From: Bacteroidota bacterium
GTDB lineage: Bacteria > Bacteroidota > Ignavibacteria > UBA10030 > UBA8401
Assembly: GCA_023229405.1 (NCBI GenBank)
Contig: JALNZH010000055.1
Location: forward strand, 1-15,867
Length of the DNA: 15,867 nt
Direction: 5' to 3'
Positions 1 to 7,768 of this stretch are shown piece after piece (positions within the stretch are counted from its first letter, which is position 1; every line of letters starts with the position of its first letter). A model generated the notes under the pieces. The model saw nothing but the letters and a program-made list of their open reading frames with translations. It was not told the origin of the DNA and did not search any database. A program made the position numbers and the translations under genes.

Positions 1-2114
1 TCGAGTTTCGTTAAAAGAATGGAGGGGTCATTTTGAAGATACTTCGCGGAAAATTCCGAAACAATAATCTGCCCGCGCCCTGCTGCGCTGCAAAGACGGG
101 CACCGAGATTCACTGCATCGCCGATCACCGTAAAGTCCATACGGTCTTCGCTCCCCATCGCTCCCATAATCATCTCTCCCGTATTAATGCCGATACCGAT
201 CGCAATATCGTCGCCGATTTGTTCAGGAATCGATCTCATCATCTGCTGAATTTCGATGGAACACTGCACCGTTCTTTGCACCATCTGTTCCCCCTGGAAA
301 ACAGCAACCAGTTCATCACCAACGTATTTGTCGATATCTCCGCCGAATTTTTTCACAATTGTCGCCTGACGGCTCAGAATGGAATTCAGCATCGCGACCA
401 CTTTTTCCGGCTCCACTTTTTCGGAAAACGCCGTAAATCCGCGAACATCAGAAAAAAATACTGTTGCCACTTTCCGCTCACCACCAAGTTTAACGCCCAT
501 TTCGGACGCACGCTGTACGTAATCCACCGTCTGCTTCGAAACAAATTTTTCCAGATGAAATCGTTCCCGCAGTCCGATGATCATCTCGTTAATGCGTGTA
601 CCGAGTTCGCCGATTTCATCGTTGGACTGGATAATGGAGGAAACGGAAAAATTCCCATTGCCAACTTCCCGTACAACATTCCCCAGCGCGTCAATCGGTT
701 TCACAACAACAACTTTCATAAAAATGCGAAGCACCAACCACACGAGTAAGATTGTCGCACCTCCCGCTATTAACGAGTAGAATTGATTGTCTGCAATTGT
801 TGCATTGACGGCAGCCATGGAAGTGGTAACGCCGACAACGCCACGGATGGTGTGATCGTCCCCATGACAGACCTGGCACCGCTTTTCATTACGCAATGGA
901 GCATAACGCACAAGAAACTCTTCCTCCTCGATTATTTGCATTGCTTCGATCACCGAATCTTCCAACAACGCACGGTTGACATATTTAAGACCATGATCTT
1001 TTAATTGACTGTTTACGAACCGTTCGTTCGCGTCTTTGTCGAACACACGCAGGTCCTGAACGGCGCCGATCTTCCGCACGTCGTTGATAAATGCCCGGGC
1101 ATAACTTCCTTTGCCGACAAGCATAATGCTACGAAATCCGACACCGATCGTTGCCTGAAGCATCTCCGTCAACTGATGCTCAAGATCGGTCGGTTTCATT
1201 TTTAACTGATTCACCCGCAGTGAAACCTCCATCACTCCGCGCCACTGACTCTTCGATCCATGGCATACCTGACAACGCTCTTCGTTACGGAATGGAATGA
1301 GTCTGGAGAGAACCCGATTATTTTTTTTCGAAAAGATGATCGGTCCCTCATTCTCAATCGCCCTCATTACGGAAGCTTCGGATGCAAGATTTTCCTCCTC
1401 ACCGAAGTGCACGGCACCAAACCGGTCATACACTGTAATCTTTTCAATAAACGGCAGCCGCGCTGTACGGCGGACGAGTGTATCCATCAATTCCCCTTGC
1501 CCCGCAAGCATAATGTTCCGGAAACTCGCCGCAAGCGTATTACTGATAATTTCAACAACTTCTCTCTGCGTATTTTTGAAGTTATTCGATTCCATATCTT
1601 TCGCATGCGCAGTCATCAGTTCGGGATTAAGCGTCAGGCGCGTCACGCCACGCACGGTATGATTGCCACTGTGGCATTGCTGGCATTCGCGTTCATTCAT
1701 CAGCGGTTCGATCCGGACGAAATGTTCGCCGATAGAATCTTTCCTTGCAAACATTACATCCATTTCCGATTCAATTGCCTTGCGAACCTGCAAATCCCCT
1801 GCACCGGAAATGATGCCGCGTCCTTCGTCCGGAAATACTTCTTTGGAATTATTATCGTACACCCGCAATGTGCCGAATAACAGATTCTCCCTTGCATCAC
1901 TCACCAATTCTGCGGCGTACGGCGCTTTTCCGGAGAGCATCACATTTCGGATACCGACCATTACCGTTTCACTGAACAGCCGCGCCTTTTCTCGTTGCTG
2001 TTCCAACAACACCTTCGATTCCCGGTTGATCGAAACGATCACGTACGTGCCGAAGCCGACAATCAACACAAGGATGATCAGAAGAAGTATTTTTAATTCG
2101 AGACGGTTTTTCAT
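1..2114 (-). CDS. Triple c-heme sensor class III adenylate cyclase (partial, C-terminus off the left edge)
   Basis: Membrane sensor that should make cAMP from ATP in the cytoplasm in response to a heme-linked signal. It reads without a stop from ATG 2112-2114 to the window edge (704 residues). Order: N-terminal membrane segment (about 7-27); three tandem modules of about 130-140 residues, each with an RN(I/V)ML-like motif (R56, R199, R328), a CxxCH heme site 82-88 residues later (C144-C147-H148, C281-C284-H285, C413-C416-H417) and an RGV motif with Arg seven residues after the His; second membrane segment (about 447-470); HAMP from about 472; cyclase domain with metal aspartates D556 and D600 (the usual 44-residue spacing), adenine-selecting D660 in MDFTVIGDAV, and catalytic N669 and R673. 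All key catalytic residues are present, so it is probably active. The modules resemble c-heme Tll0287/DUF3365-type sensors; family naming is from memory. HerA lies upstream on the same strand, separated by palindromes. Confidence 0.88.
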   Translation of the reverse strand, partial: MKNRLELKILLLIILVLIVGFGTYVIVSINRESKVLLEQQREKARLFSETVMVGIRNVMLSGKAPYAAELVSDARENLLFGTLRVYDNNSKEVFPDEGRGIISGAGDLQVRKAIESEMDVMFARKDSIGEHFVRIEPLMNERECQQCHSGNHTVRGVTRLTLNPELMTAHAKDMESNNFKNTQREVVEIISNTLAASFRNIMLAGQGELMDTLVRRTARLPFIEKITVYDRFGAVHFGEEENLASEASVMRAIENEGPIIFSKKNNRVLSRLIPFRNEERCQVCHGSKSQWRGVMEVSLRVNQLKMKPTDLEHQLTEMLQATIGVGFRSIMLVGKGSYARAFINDVRKIGAVQDLRVFDKDANERFVNSQLKDHGLKYVNRALLEDSVIEAMQIIEEEEFLVRYAPLRNEKRCQVCHGDDHTIRGVVGVTTSMAAVNATIADNQFYSLIAGGATILLVWLVLRIFMKVVVVKPIDALGNVVREVGNGNFSVSSIIQSNDEIGELGTRINEMIIGLRERFHLEKFVSKQTVDYVQRASEMGVKLGGERKVATVFFSDVRGFTAFSEKVEPEKVVAMLNSILSRQATIVKKFGGDIDKYVGDELVAVFQGEQMVQRTVQCSIEIQQMMRSIPEQIGDDIAIGIGINTGEMIMGAMGSEDRMDFTVIGDAVNLGARLCSAAGRGQIIVSEFSAKYLQNDPSILLTKL

Positions 2115-2143
2115 GTTCTGTTTTATTGATTCATTTTCAAAAA

Positions 2144-2170
2144 CGTCATGCCGAACTTGTTTCGGCATCT
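2144..2170. repeat. Intergenic palindromic repeat, TGCCGAA type, copy 1
   Basis: A 27-bp element with inverted arms ATGCCGAA (2148-2155) and TTCGGCAT (2161-2168). The same 27 bases occur at 3936-3962, on the other side of the HerA gene. Such elements are common between genes in this kind of genome. Here it lies between the HerA stop and the cyclase start and could form a hairpin in either transcript. Confidence 0.8.
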
Positions 2171-2188
2171 ATTAATATCTATTGAAAG

Positions 2189-2208
2189 ATGCTGACATCC
2201 GTCAGCAT
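2189..2208. repeat. Intergenic palindromic repeat, TGCTGAC type, copy 1
   Basis: Perfect 8-bp arms ATGCTGAC and GTCAGCAT around a 4-base loop, followed by GACG as in the neighbouring palindrome families. A second copy lies at 4126-4145. No T tract follows the stem on the minus strand, so it is not an obvious intrinsic terminator for the HerA gene. Confidence 0.75.
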
Positions 2209-2280
2209 GACGAATCTTATGACGAAAAACTGTCGATAATCTTAAATTTTGGAATTTGAATTTTGGAATTTGACAATTCC

Positions 2281-3876
2281 TTAATCTCTATCCTGCCTCC
2301 ACCATCGATCCACTACATCACTTACGTCGGTCGGATTGTCTGCAGCGACCCACTTATCATAGAAGAGAATATCCGAACTGTTTGGCGGCGGTTGGGGATA
2401 GTCTAGCTGCACACGGGATGGAAGTGCTGTGGCATCACCGACGAATAATGCCTCACCCTGTTTCATAGACGGAAGCATATCGAACATTCCGGCAAACGAA
2501 TCGGGAACGAGTTTCTTCACGAAAGCCTGGTCAGAAGGATTCGTCAACCGCAGAATGACGAAGTTATTACATTGCGAGAGGATCGTTTCAGAAAGTTCCG
2601 ATGGACGCTGACTGACGATCATACAACCGACACCGTATTTCCGTCCTTCTTTTGCGATTCGTTCCACAATCTTGCGCGCGGCTCTATTATAAGGAGTCGG
2701 AATCTGCGGCAGATAGTTATGCGCTTCCTCGAATAACATCAGAATAGGAAAATCAGCTTTATTCTTGTTCCAGAAATTGAAATCAAAGACTGTTCGTGCG
2801 AGCAATGCCACGATCGTATTGACGATATCGAACGGCACACCGCTCAAGTCGATACAGGTGATCTGTTTCTTGTTCTCTATACCAAGCAGTTTGTTCAGGA
2901 TATCCTTTAACGCATTCGAATCTTTGAACTTCTTCGGTTTGAACATGAATCCGTACCGAAGGTCGGTCATTTTGCTGTCTAAACGGACGAGAAAGCGGGT
3001 GAATTGACCGAAGAACGGTCCTTCGCGCACTCCGGTGCTGGTTGTAACACGCTCCGTATCAAAGAATTGGAATTTTGCGCGCACTTCGTTTAAGTCATAA
3101 AAGACAGGCGAATCGACGGTGAGGATCGCCTGCAGTTCCGGATTCCGTGCTTTCTTTGCATTCAGCACCAAGTCCTTCAGCATCATGATCTGACTTTGTG
3201 ACGATGACTCGTTCTCATCCACGAACATTTCGCGCATCTCTTCAAAATTCATGAACCAGTACGGCATCTCCAGTTCCGTGATGTTGATCAGATTGCCGTA
3301 ATCGCGGAACGCGGAAGAATATTCATTATGAATGTCCAGAACGATTACGTGCGTATTCTCGAACATGTGAACTTTTTGAAGAATGGATGCGACCGTTGTG
3401 GATTTTCCCGAACCGGATGATCCGAGCACCGCAATATGTTTTCCGAAAAACTTGTTCGGATCGATGTACTGCCGCTCTCCAGGAAATCCGGAAATATCGC
3501 CGACGGCAAATCCATACTGCGCAAACGATGCGAAGATGGTTGCCACTCCTTCTTCATCCGTCATATACACATCACAGCCGAGTGTTGGAAATGCCGCTAC
3601 ACCCTTCTGAAATTTTCCATTATTCACCGAGCCAATTACTTGCGCTTCCATTTCGCGATTCAGTTCGGAAGCTTGATAAACGCGGTTAATCACGCCGACC
3701 ACTTCTACCTCGCCGACAGGCATGACGATAAACGAACCGATCTGTCCGACACGATAGTTTTTACCGTTAACTGTCCGCTCCATCGTAAAAAGATCGTCGT
3801 CCAGTGAAACGACGAATGCGGAACTGGTCATACTTTTTACTCTACCGATGTGACGTTCTTTAGGAAGTTGAGCCAT
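2281..3876 (-). CDS. herA: HerA/FtsK-family DNA-translocating ATPase
   Basis: A hexameric P-loop ATPase of the HerA type, a family that pumps double-stranded DNA, classically with the nuclease NurA in end resection; bacterial relatives also serve in anti-phage systems. The 531-residue protein has an N-terminal beta-barrel (HAS-barrel-like, about 1-100; PKERHIGRV start, VVGVINRVY), Walker A GSSGSGKST (152-160), Walker B ILMLFEEAH (378-386) with the catalytic acidic pair E383-E384, a conserved RIAKEGRKYG stretch (406-415) that likely carries the arginine finger, and the SQRPSEL sensor motif (422-428). Length and motif order are normal. No NurA-like nuclease or defence effector lies beside it in this window, so its partner is unknown. 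The ATG at 3874-3876 is followed at once by the barrel motif, which supports this start; no strong ribosome site is visible. It may be co-transcribed with the cyclase, but repeats fill the gap of about 170 bp. Confidence 0.87.
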   Translation of the reverse strand: MAQLPKERHIGRVKSMTSSAFVVSLDDDLFTMERTVNGKNYRVGQIGSFIVMPVGEVEVVGVINRVYQASELNREMEAQVIGSVNNGKFQKGVAAFPTLGCDVYMTDEEGVATIFASFAQYGFAVGDISGFPGERQYIDPNKFFGKHIAVLGSSGSGKSTTVASILQKVHMFENTHVIVLDIHNEYSSAFRDYGNLINITELEMPYWFMNFEEMREMFVDENESSSQSQIMMLKDLVLNAKKARNPELQAILTVDSPVFYDLNEVRAKFQFFDTERVTTSTGVREGPFFGQFTRFLVRLDSKMTDLRYGFMFKPKKFKDSNALKDILNKLLGIENKKQITCIDLSGVPFDIVNTIVALLARTVFDFNFWNKNKADFPILMLFEEAHNYLPQIPTPYNRAARKIVERIAKEGRKYGVGCMIVSQRPSELSETILSQCNNFVILRLTNPSDQAFVKKLVPDSFAGMFDMLPSMKQGEALFVGDATALPSRVQLDYPQPPPNSSDILFYDKWVAADNPTDVSDVVDRWWRQDRD

Positions 3877-3935
3877 AAATATTCTACTTGATCACAAAAG
3901 GGTTTAATTCCTTGCCGCTTGTGGCGTACAGGAAT

Positions 3936-3962
3936 CGTCATGCCGAACTTGTTTCGGCATCT
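3936..3962. repeat. Intergenic palindromic repeat, TGCCGAA type, copy 2
   Basis: Identical over 27 bp to 2144-2170. Arms are ATGCCGAA (3940-3947) and TTCGGCAT (3953-3960). It sits about 60 bp upstream of the HerA start codon, and with the next palindrome forms a two-hairpin cluster. Confidence 0.8.
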
Positions 3963-3971
3963 GAGCTATAG

Positions 3972-3992
3972 ACCCTGAACCAAGTTCAGGGT
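3972..3992. repeat. Intergenic palindrome, ACCCTGAAC type
   Basis: Perfect 9-bp arms ACCCTGAAC and GTTCAGGGT around CAA, followed by GACG. The stem sequence differs from the TGCCGAA palindromes, but the layout (stem, short loop, trailing TGACG) is the same, so these look like members of one superfamily. Confidence 0.7.
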
Positions 3993-4125
3993 GACGTAGA
4001 TAATTCCCCGATGCTTGCCAGGGATGATTTATTAGGTGAATGAATGACCAAGTGTAGCAAAAATTGAACGGAGTGTCAATTTATCGCGGAAACTAATAGT
4101 GCTGTTTTTTAATACTAAATCCGTT

Positions 4126-4145
4126 ATGCTGACGGATGTTAGCAT
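4126..4145. repeat. Intergenic palindromic repeat, TGCTGAC type, copy 2
   Basis: Arms ATGCTGAC and GTTAGCAT around GGAT; one G-T pair replaces a G-C pair of copy 1 (2189-2208). It is in the opposite orientation to copy 1, judged by the loop (ATCC there, GGAT here). The base change keeps pairing if the element is read as RNA. Confidence 0.65.
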
Positions 4146-4254
4146 CTTTCCTGTTTTTTCAAGAGGCCGAAACACCTACCCGCCAATAAAGAATGACGAG
4201 GCAGGCGGAAGATCGGCATAACGAAAATTATAACGCCGCTCCGAAATAGTCCTT

Positions 4255-4276
4255 TTCCGAAGGAACCACTTTGTGG
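4255..4276. repeat. Twin mini-hairpin repeat, left copy
   Basis: Two adjacent hairpins, TTCC-GAA-GGAA (4255-4265) and CCAC-TTT-GTGG (4266-4276). The same pair, with compensating arm changes in the first hairpin, occurs at 14171-14193 (CCCC-GAA-GGGG then GCCAC-TTC-GTGGC). The arms of hairpin one differ but still pair, which suggests that folding is what is kept. Confidence 0.6.
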
Positions 4277-4324
4277 CAGGCAAGCAGCGGGGTATTAAAT
4301 TCACAAAGAATAAAAACGATCTGA

Positions 4325-4383
4325 GTTATCCGACAGTTCCGCTGACAGATCACTGCGATAGTTCAACTATCGCCATAAGCATT
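4325..4383 (+). repeat. Imperfect direct repeat flanking the accessory block, left copy
   Basis: Begins GTTATCCGACA, passes through a GATCAC motif, and contains the palindrome GCGATAGTTCAACTATCGC (4355-4373) followed by CATAAGCATT. The copy at 13948-14012 has the same order of motifs in the same orientation (GTTATCCGACA, CTGATCAC, GGCGATAG...CTATCGCC, AAACATT). Spacing differs by a few bases. Confidence 0.6.
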
Positions 4384-4991
4384 AACAAATCTGTGAAATA
4401 AGAGAGAATAACTGATGTTACGCAGAAAGGTAAAAATGGTTCGACGCGGCGCAGAATCAGAGGTTATCCTGGGCAAATCCTTTGCTGTTTGTTCCGAAGG
4501 AATCCTTGCGGGAAAGGATGCGTCTCCCGATAGGGATGCCTTCGGCAGAAGGATGACGTAACTATCTTAGCCTGCGCCTTGCTCACCATGACCGTTTTTC
4601 TTGTTTTGCATAACGTGAGAGAATAATACCTAAAGTGGAAAAAAAATCTATTTTACTATCCGAGGCTCCACATTTGAAATTTTTCGGATATAAGTATATG
4701 GGAATAAAATACCGAAGGGAGTGAAGATGGGATAATAATGACACTCTTCACATGAACATCAATTCATCCCGGAACAATAGAACCGATCGCAGAAACTACT
4801 CATATTTCGATCGTCGGGTGCTTAAATATCCCGCATTTACGTTATTGTTAAACCAGGTGGTTGAATTTATATTGTAGTCGATAGTTTGCTTTTAAGGTGT
4901 CTCAATAATTGGTTTCAAAAAATTTAAATTTTCCCTTCTCTATAACACACATTATTTCAATGGCTGCAATATCCTGTCAAATTGATGAATT

Positions 4992-5001
4992 CCCCCCCCC
5001 C
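4992..5001. repeat. C10 homopolymer tract
   Basis: Ten consecutive C in an otherwise A+T-rich stretch. Tracts of this length are prone to slipped-strand length change. It lies some 50-60 bp upstream of the decayed propeller remnant, so it may once have been in a promoter or signal-peptide region, but nothing intact depends on it here. Confidence 0.7.
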
Positions 5002-5051
5002 GTGTTTCCGACATTCTCTTTCTTTTTACATTTTTAGTCTCCAGGTGTGTT

Positions 5052-5213
5052 TCAACAAGCTATTCCCATTCCGCTCGTACACTCGAATCGGATAAATTTG
5101 CATTTGGTCTGATTACAGATGACCTCCTTCTGAATAACAGTACTTTATCCGTTCAGGTTATAAAAGACAGATCGTTCATCTTCCTCGTTGGAGGAACGTA
5201 TGGTCTTTCATAA
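5052..5213 (+). pseudogene. Probable decayed two-component-regulator-type propeller fragment
   Basis: One frame reads DKFAFGLITDDLLLNNSTLS (from 5091), then VQVIKDRSFIFLVGGTYGLS, then stop at 5211. This resembles the first blade of Reg_prop propellers in hybrid sensor kinases, whose usual pattern is F..LTxxDGLSxNxV...QDRxGFxWxGTxxGL. After the stop the same frame continues FFEKENYF, where an intact protein would have something like NRFDGYNF. There is no start codon with a ribosome site, and no histidine kinase follows. I infer a short fossil of such a gene; a chance match is possible because only about 50 residues support it. Confidence 0.3.
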
Positions 5214-5374
5214 TTTTTTGAAAAGGAAAATTATTTTCGGTGGTCGATTTTCAATAATACAGCGGGAATACGAAAAATGGAATTTGGCATGACGAGATTG
5301 GGATACGGGTGTATACCAATTAAACTAATGCTTCCCCAATAACGATTTCAGAGAAAGGAGTTTGATAAAATTTT

Positions 5375-5418
5375 AGAAAATAAAAACCCGCTATGATGTT
5401 TGCGGCACCATAAGCGGG
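5375..5418 (-). terminator. Intrinsic terminator (minus strand)
   Basis: On the minus strand CCCGCT-T-ATGGTG pairs with CATCAT-AGCGGG, a stem of 12 pairs with one bulged T, around the loop CCGCAAA. It is followed by TTTTTATTTT. No T tract follows on the plus strand. It ends the candidate RNA and would also stop antisense transcription leaving the secreted-protein block. Confidence 0.72.
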
Positions 5419-5523
5419 CGTTAAGCAAATCCCGATGTACGGGATCCCGACTCTCGTCGGGACAATGTGAGCGTCCCTTTGACCCGCCTTTCGGCGGAAG
5501 ATGCTGATCTGTTTGCTACCCGC
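5375..5523 (-). ncRNA. Candidate structured RNA with intrinsic terminator, no known family recognised
   Basis: Read on the minus strand from 5523. A closing stem pairs GCGGG (5523-5519) and AGCAAA with the stretch ending in CCCGC (5418-5414). Inside lie a hairpin CCGCC-GAAA-GGCGG (5497-5484), a hairpin TCCCGAC-GAGA-GTCGGGA (5462-5445) and a hairpin ATCCCG-TACAT-CGGGAT (5445-5429). The first two loops are GNRA tetraloops only on the minus strand, which sets the orientation. The terminator follows directly. The segment CCCGC (5418-5414) is shared by the closing stem and the terminator stem, so the two are mutually exclusive, as in riboswitch-like attenuators. A second exclusive pairing, GGGAC (5477-5473) with GTCCC (5463-5459), competes with the GAGA hairpin. 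No open reading frame follows on the minus strand for about 1.5 kb, so a stand-alone RNA is more likely than a leader. It could also act as a 5' leader of the plus-strand gene at 5572. Confidence 0.5.
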
Positions 5524-5571
5524 AAGTTAATTAACAATTAATTTGCAATCCATTCAGAAAGGGTTAAGATT

Positions 5572-6543
5572 ATGAAACAGCTATTACATAGAGCGTTAAT
5601 GGTATTGACGCTACTTTCAAGCATTTTTTACAATGCATTTTCCACAGATCGGACGGTTCCGATTACGTTTTCTGTAACAACAACCGGTATTAACCGGTTT
5701 ATTGCAGGACAATATAATAACCCTGGATTTACAAAATCATGGTCGGGATCGTATCAAGGTAGCCAGTATACAATTCAACTTAAGAAGCCTATCATAATGA
5801 TTCTCGACAATACAATCAAAATCCAAATGAAATTATCTATTATTAGCGTAGCGTATACCGGACCTGTGACGATATCACCGACATTAACTATTTCAAGTAC
5901 AACAATTTCGGCCGCTAATATCATTGCTGCCTACACCGATTTGCATGCACAGATTAATTCCGTTTCAAACGCACTCAGGTTAGATGCAGGATTTCGAGAC
6001 ATCATTGAACAAAAACTTTCACCAATTAATTGGATTATTTATCAAGGAAAGGTTCTTAACGAATCCACCTCCCGTTTTTCAGAAAGTTCAGATATTGGCT
6101 GGAAAGGCATTCCAACGCTGACGGCTTCCGTTACAAATAACGAAATCAATTTTACTGTTACACCAACAATTGCTTCGAATGCACCATGGTATAAATTTTA
6201 CTTTAATCGACCGACACAAAAAAAATTCGGATTGAAAATTAGAAGCAACAATCAAGTTACTATTGAAAACATGAAAGTGTATGAAGGAGGAAGTGAATAT
6301 CCAGTGAATTTTTCCAGCGAAACTTCGTATGTTGATCCGGAAAACGGAGACATTGTCCACGAATATTTCGTTGAAAAACCTGAGAATGCAACTCAATATG
6401 TGACGGGTTTAAGCTATAACATAAGGCTAAAAAGACAAAATATCGAAGTGACATGGAATTTGCTTTGTCTTAGCAGCGGCTTTGGCTTTGGGTCAACCTC
6501 CTTTTACACTGTACAAACGATTAATCCTTTGAAAGGCGAATAA
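5572..6543 (+). CDS. Secreted protein of unknown function
   Basis: A 323-residue protein with a clear N-terminal signal peptide (MKQLLHRA, then a hydrophobic run to about residue 22, cleavage near NAFS-TDR). The rest is rich in Ser, Thr, Asn and Ile in alternating patterns (for example GPVTISPTLTISSTTIS) typical of beta-sandwich exported proteins. There is no lipobox, no T9SS tail and no catalytic motif that I recognise. GAAAGGG about 8 bases before the ATG at 5572 supports the start. It is the first gene of the plus-strand block, with only 16 bp to the next gene, so the two are probably co-transcribed. The structured element at 5375-5523 ends 48 bases before its start codon. The only functional inference I can make is an extracytoplasmic, perhaps periplasmic or surface, location. 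Confidence 0.75.
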   Translation: MKQLLHRALMVLTLLSSIFYNAFSTDRTVPITFSVTTTGINRFIAGQYNNPGFTKSWSGSYQGSQYTIQLKKPIIMILDNTIKIQMKLSIISVAYTGPVTISPTLTISSTTISAANIIAAYTDLHAQINSVSNALRLDAGFRDIIEQKLSPINWIIYQGKVLNESTSRFSESSDIGWKGIPTLTASVTNNEINFTVTPTIASNAPWYKFYFNRPTQKKFGLKIRSNNQVTIENMKVYEGGSEYPVNFSSETSYVDPENGDIVHEYFVEKPENATQYVTGLSYNIRLKRQNIEVTWNLLCLSSGFGFGSTSFYTVQTINPLKGE

Positions 6544-6559
6544 TATCCAAGGATGCTTT

Positions 6560-7729
6560 ATGAAAACACCCATTAATTGTTTTATACTTACTATTCTTTT
6601 TCTTTCATCTTTTTTACATCTCGGCTGCCCGGATGATAAACCACCGATAGTTGTACCGCCAACGCCGAAAAACTGCGAGTTTCCTGCGGGTGAACGCAAT
6701 TTTACTTGGCGATTGGATACGGTAGCATGGTTCCCCTCATTTCTTGGAGGTATTCATGCGTTCTCGGATTCTGATGCTTACCTGATGGGATATATCGGTG
6801 AAGGGAAATCCCCATGGAGAATATTTGCGGGAAAGCACTGGGACGGATATTCTTGGAGTACAAATATTAATGGAACAGATACTGAAATTGCTCATACACC
6901 AAATGATGTATCTGGTGATGATCATTTTATGGTTTCTGTAGGATATTGGGGTATTGATAATATTACATTAGCCGGGCTAGCAGAATTTGATAACCGGACC
7001 AAAAAATGGAAAGGGTATCAATTTCAAACCCAGGGGGAACTTCGTTCTGTGTGGACTGACGGCAAGGGATACTTTATTGCTGCAGGCGATAACGGAATGG
7101 TCTATACAAAATATGGTTATACGGCTGAGTGGGTGTATCAGAAAGCACCGACGGAGTTTAGTTTTTATAGCATCTCGGGTATATCAAAAAATGAAATATA
7201 TGCTTCAGCATATCAAAGTCTTGCAACTGGTGAATTTTTTCAACAAGGCTGGAAATATGATCAAGGCATATGGAAAAAACTATTTGATACCAAGGATACT
7301 GTCGGTAACCCTATTCATTTAAGCATGTCAGACTTTCCAAACGAAATAGGTGTTTGGCGATGCAGTATTACCGACTCGTTGAAACTGTATATCATCGGAG
7401 ATCAGTCGTACCTCTTTGAATCAAAAGGACAGCAGTTGGATTTTCAAAAAACAAATTTATCCGACGCCGGGTTACCGTTAAAACAACATGGGCGCACAGG
7501 ACAACATGTTTTTGTCTTTACAGCGAATGATGTCTGGATTACAGGTACTCGGTACAATTTTTATCATTGGAATGGCAGCAATTTTCAAAAAATGGTTATT
7601 CCCGGCTTACCGAACGATGACACAAAGTTTGGTTATCAACTGAGATTCATTAAAACCGGTTCCGGAAAAATATTCATACCTAGTGAAATATCATCTCAGG
7701 TATACGTTGTGGTACAAGGCGTACCATAA
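6560..7729 (+). CDS. Propeller-like lipoprotein, paralogue 1
   Basis: A 389-residue predicted lipoprotein: hydrophobic signal ending in the lipobox LHLGC (Cys23), then a Pro-rich linker (DDKPPIVVPPTPKN). The mature part has about seven weak repeats, each with a turn plus aromatic strand, for example VWTDGKGYFIAAG, FVFTANDVWITG and FYHWNGSNFQK. This suggests a seven-bladed beta-propeller. Many Ignavibacteria-type lipoproteins carry the same (D)VWxxG ... WxYNGxxW pattern. It is similar in length, lipobox and repeat style to the protein at 8376-9491, so the two are likely diverged tandem paralogues. AAGGA precedes the ATG. The blades are predicted by eye. A ligand or partner cannot be inferred; outer-membrane or periplasmic scaffold or sensor roles are possible. 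Confidence 0.72.
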   Translation: MKTPINCFILTILFLSSFLHLGCPDDKPPIVVPPTPKNCEFPAGERNFTWRLDTVAWFPSFLGGIHAFSDSDAYLMGYIGEGKSPWRIFAGKHWDGYSWSTNINGTDTEIAHTPNDVSGDDHFMVSVGYWGIDNITLAGLAEFDNRTKKWKGYQFQTQGELRSVWTDGKGYFIAAGDNGMVYTKYGYTAEWVYQKAPTEFSFYSISGISKNEIYASAYQSLATGEFFQQGWKYDQGIWKKLFDTKDTVGNPIHLSMSDFPNEIGVWRCSITDSLKLYIIGDQSYLFESKGQQLDFQKTNLSDAGLPLKQHGRTGQHVFVFTANDVWITGTRYNFYHWNGSNFQKMVIPGLPNDDTKFGYQLRFIKTGSGKIFIPSEISSQVYVVVQGVP

Positions 7730-7768
7730 TCGGTAAACAACCAATTATTTAAAGACAAAGGATTTTTT

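Larger units (their letters stand above)
3877..5374. other. Repeat-rich spacer without an intact gene
   Basis: About 1.5 kb with no convincing intact coding sequence on either strand. The left part (3.9-4.6 kb) holds several palindromic elements listed separately, plus looser variants (for example CCTTCGGCAGAAGGATGACG near 4540). The right part is A+T-rich and contains a run of ten C (4992-5001) and a probable decayed propeller gene (about 5052-5213). I found no tRNA or rRNA in it. Confidence 0.6.

Noticed and set aside
33..2175. Several open frames on the plus strand, up to about 240 codons, opposite the cyclase
   Set aside because: They are antisense to a continuous 704-residue frame with complete cyclase and heme motifs; their translations are rich in His, Arg and Phe and show no domain.
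4325..4383. CRISPR array from clustered palindromes
   Set aside because: There are only isolated copies with no regular spacing, no unique spacers of constant length and no cas genes.
5387..5426. Possible integron attC site (GCGGGCGTTAAGC resembles the end of cassette recombination sites)
   Set aside because: A right-hand GTTAAGC is present, but no matching RYYYAAC lies at the other end of the hairpin, no integrase is visible, and the other intergenic elements lack the core sites. The structured-RNA and terminator reading explains the pairing better.
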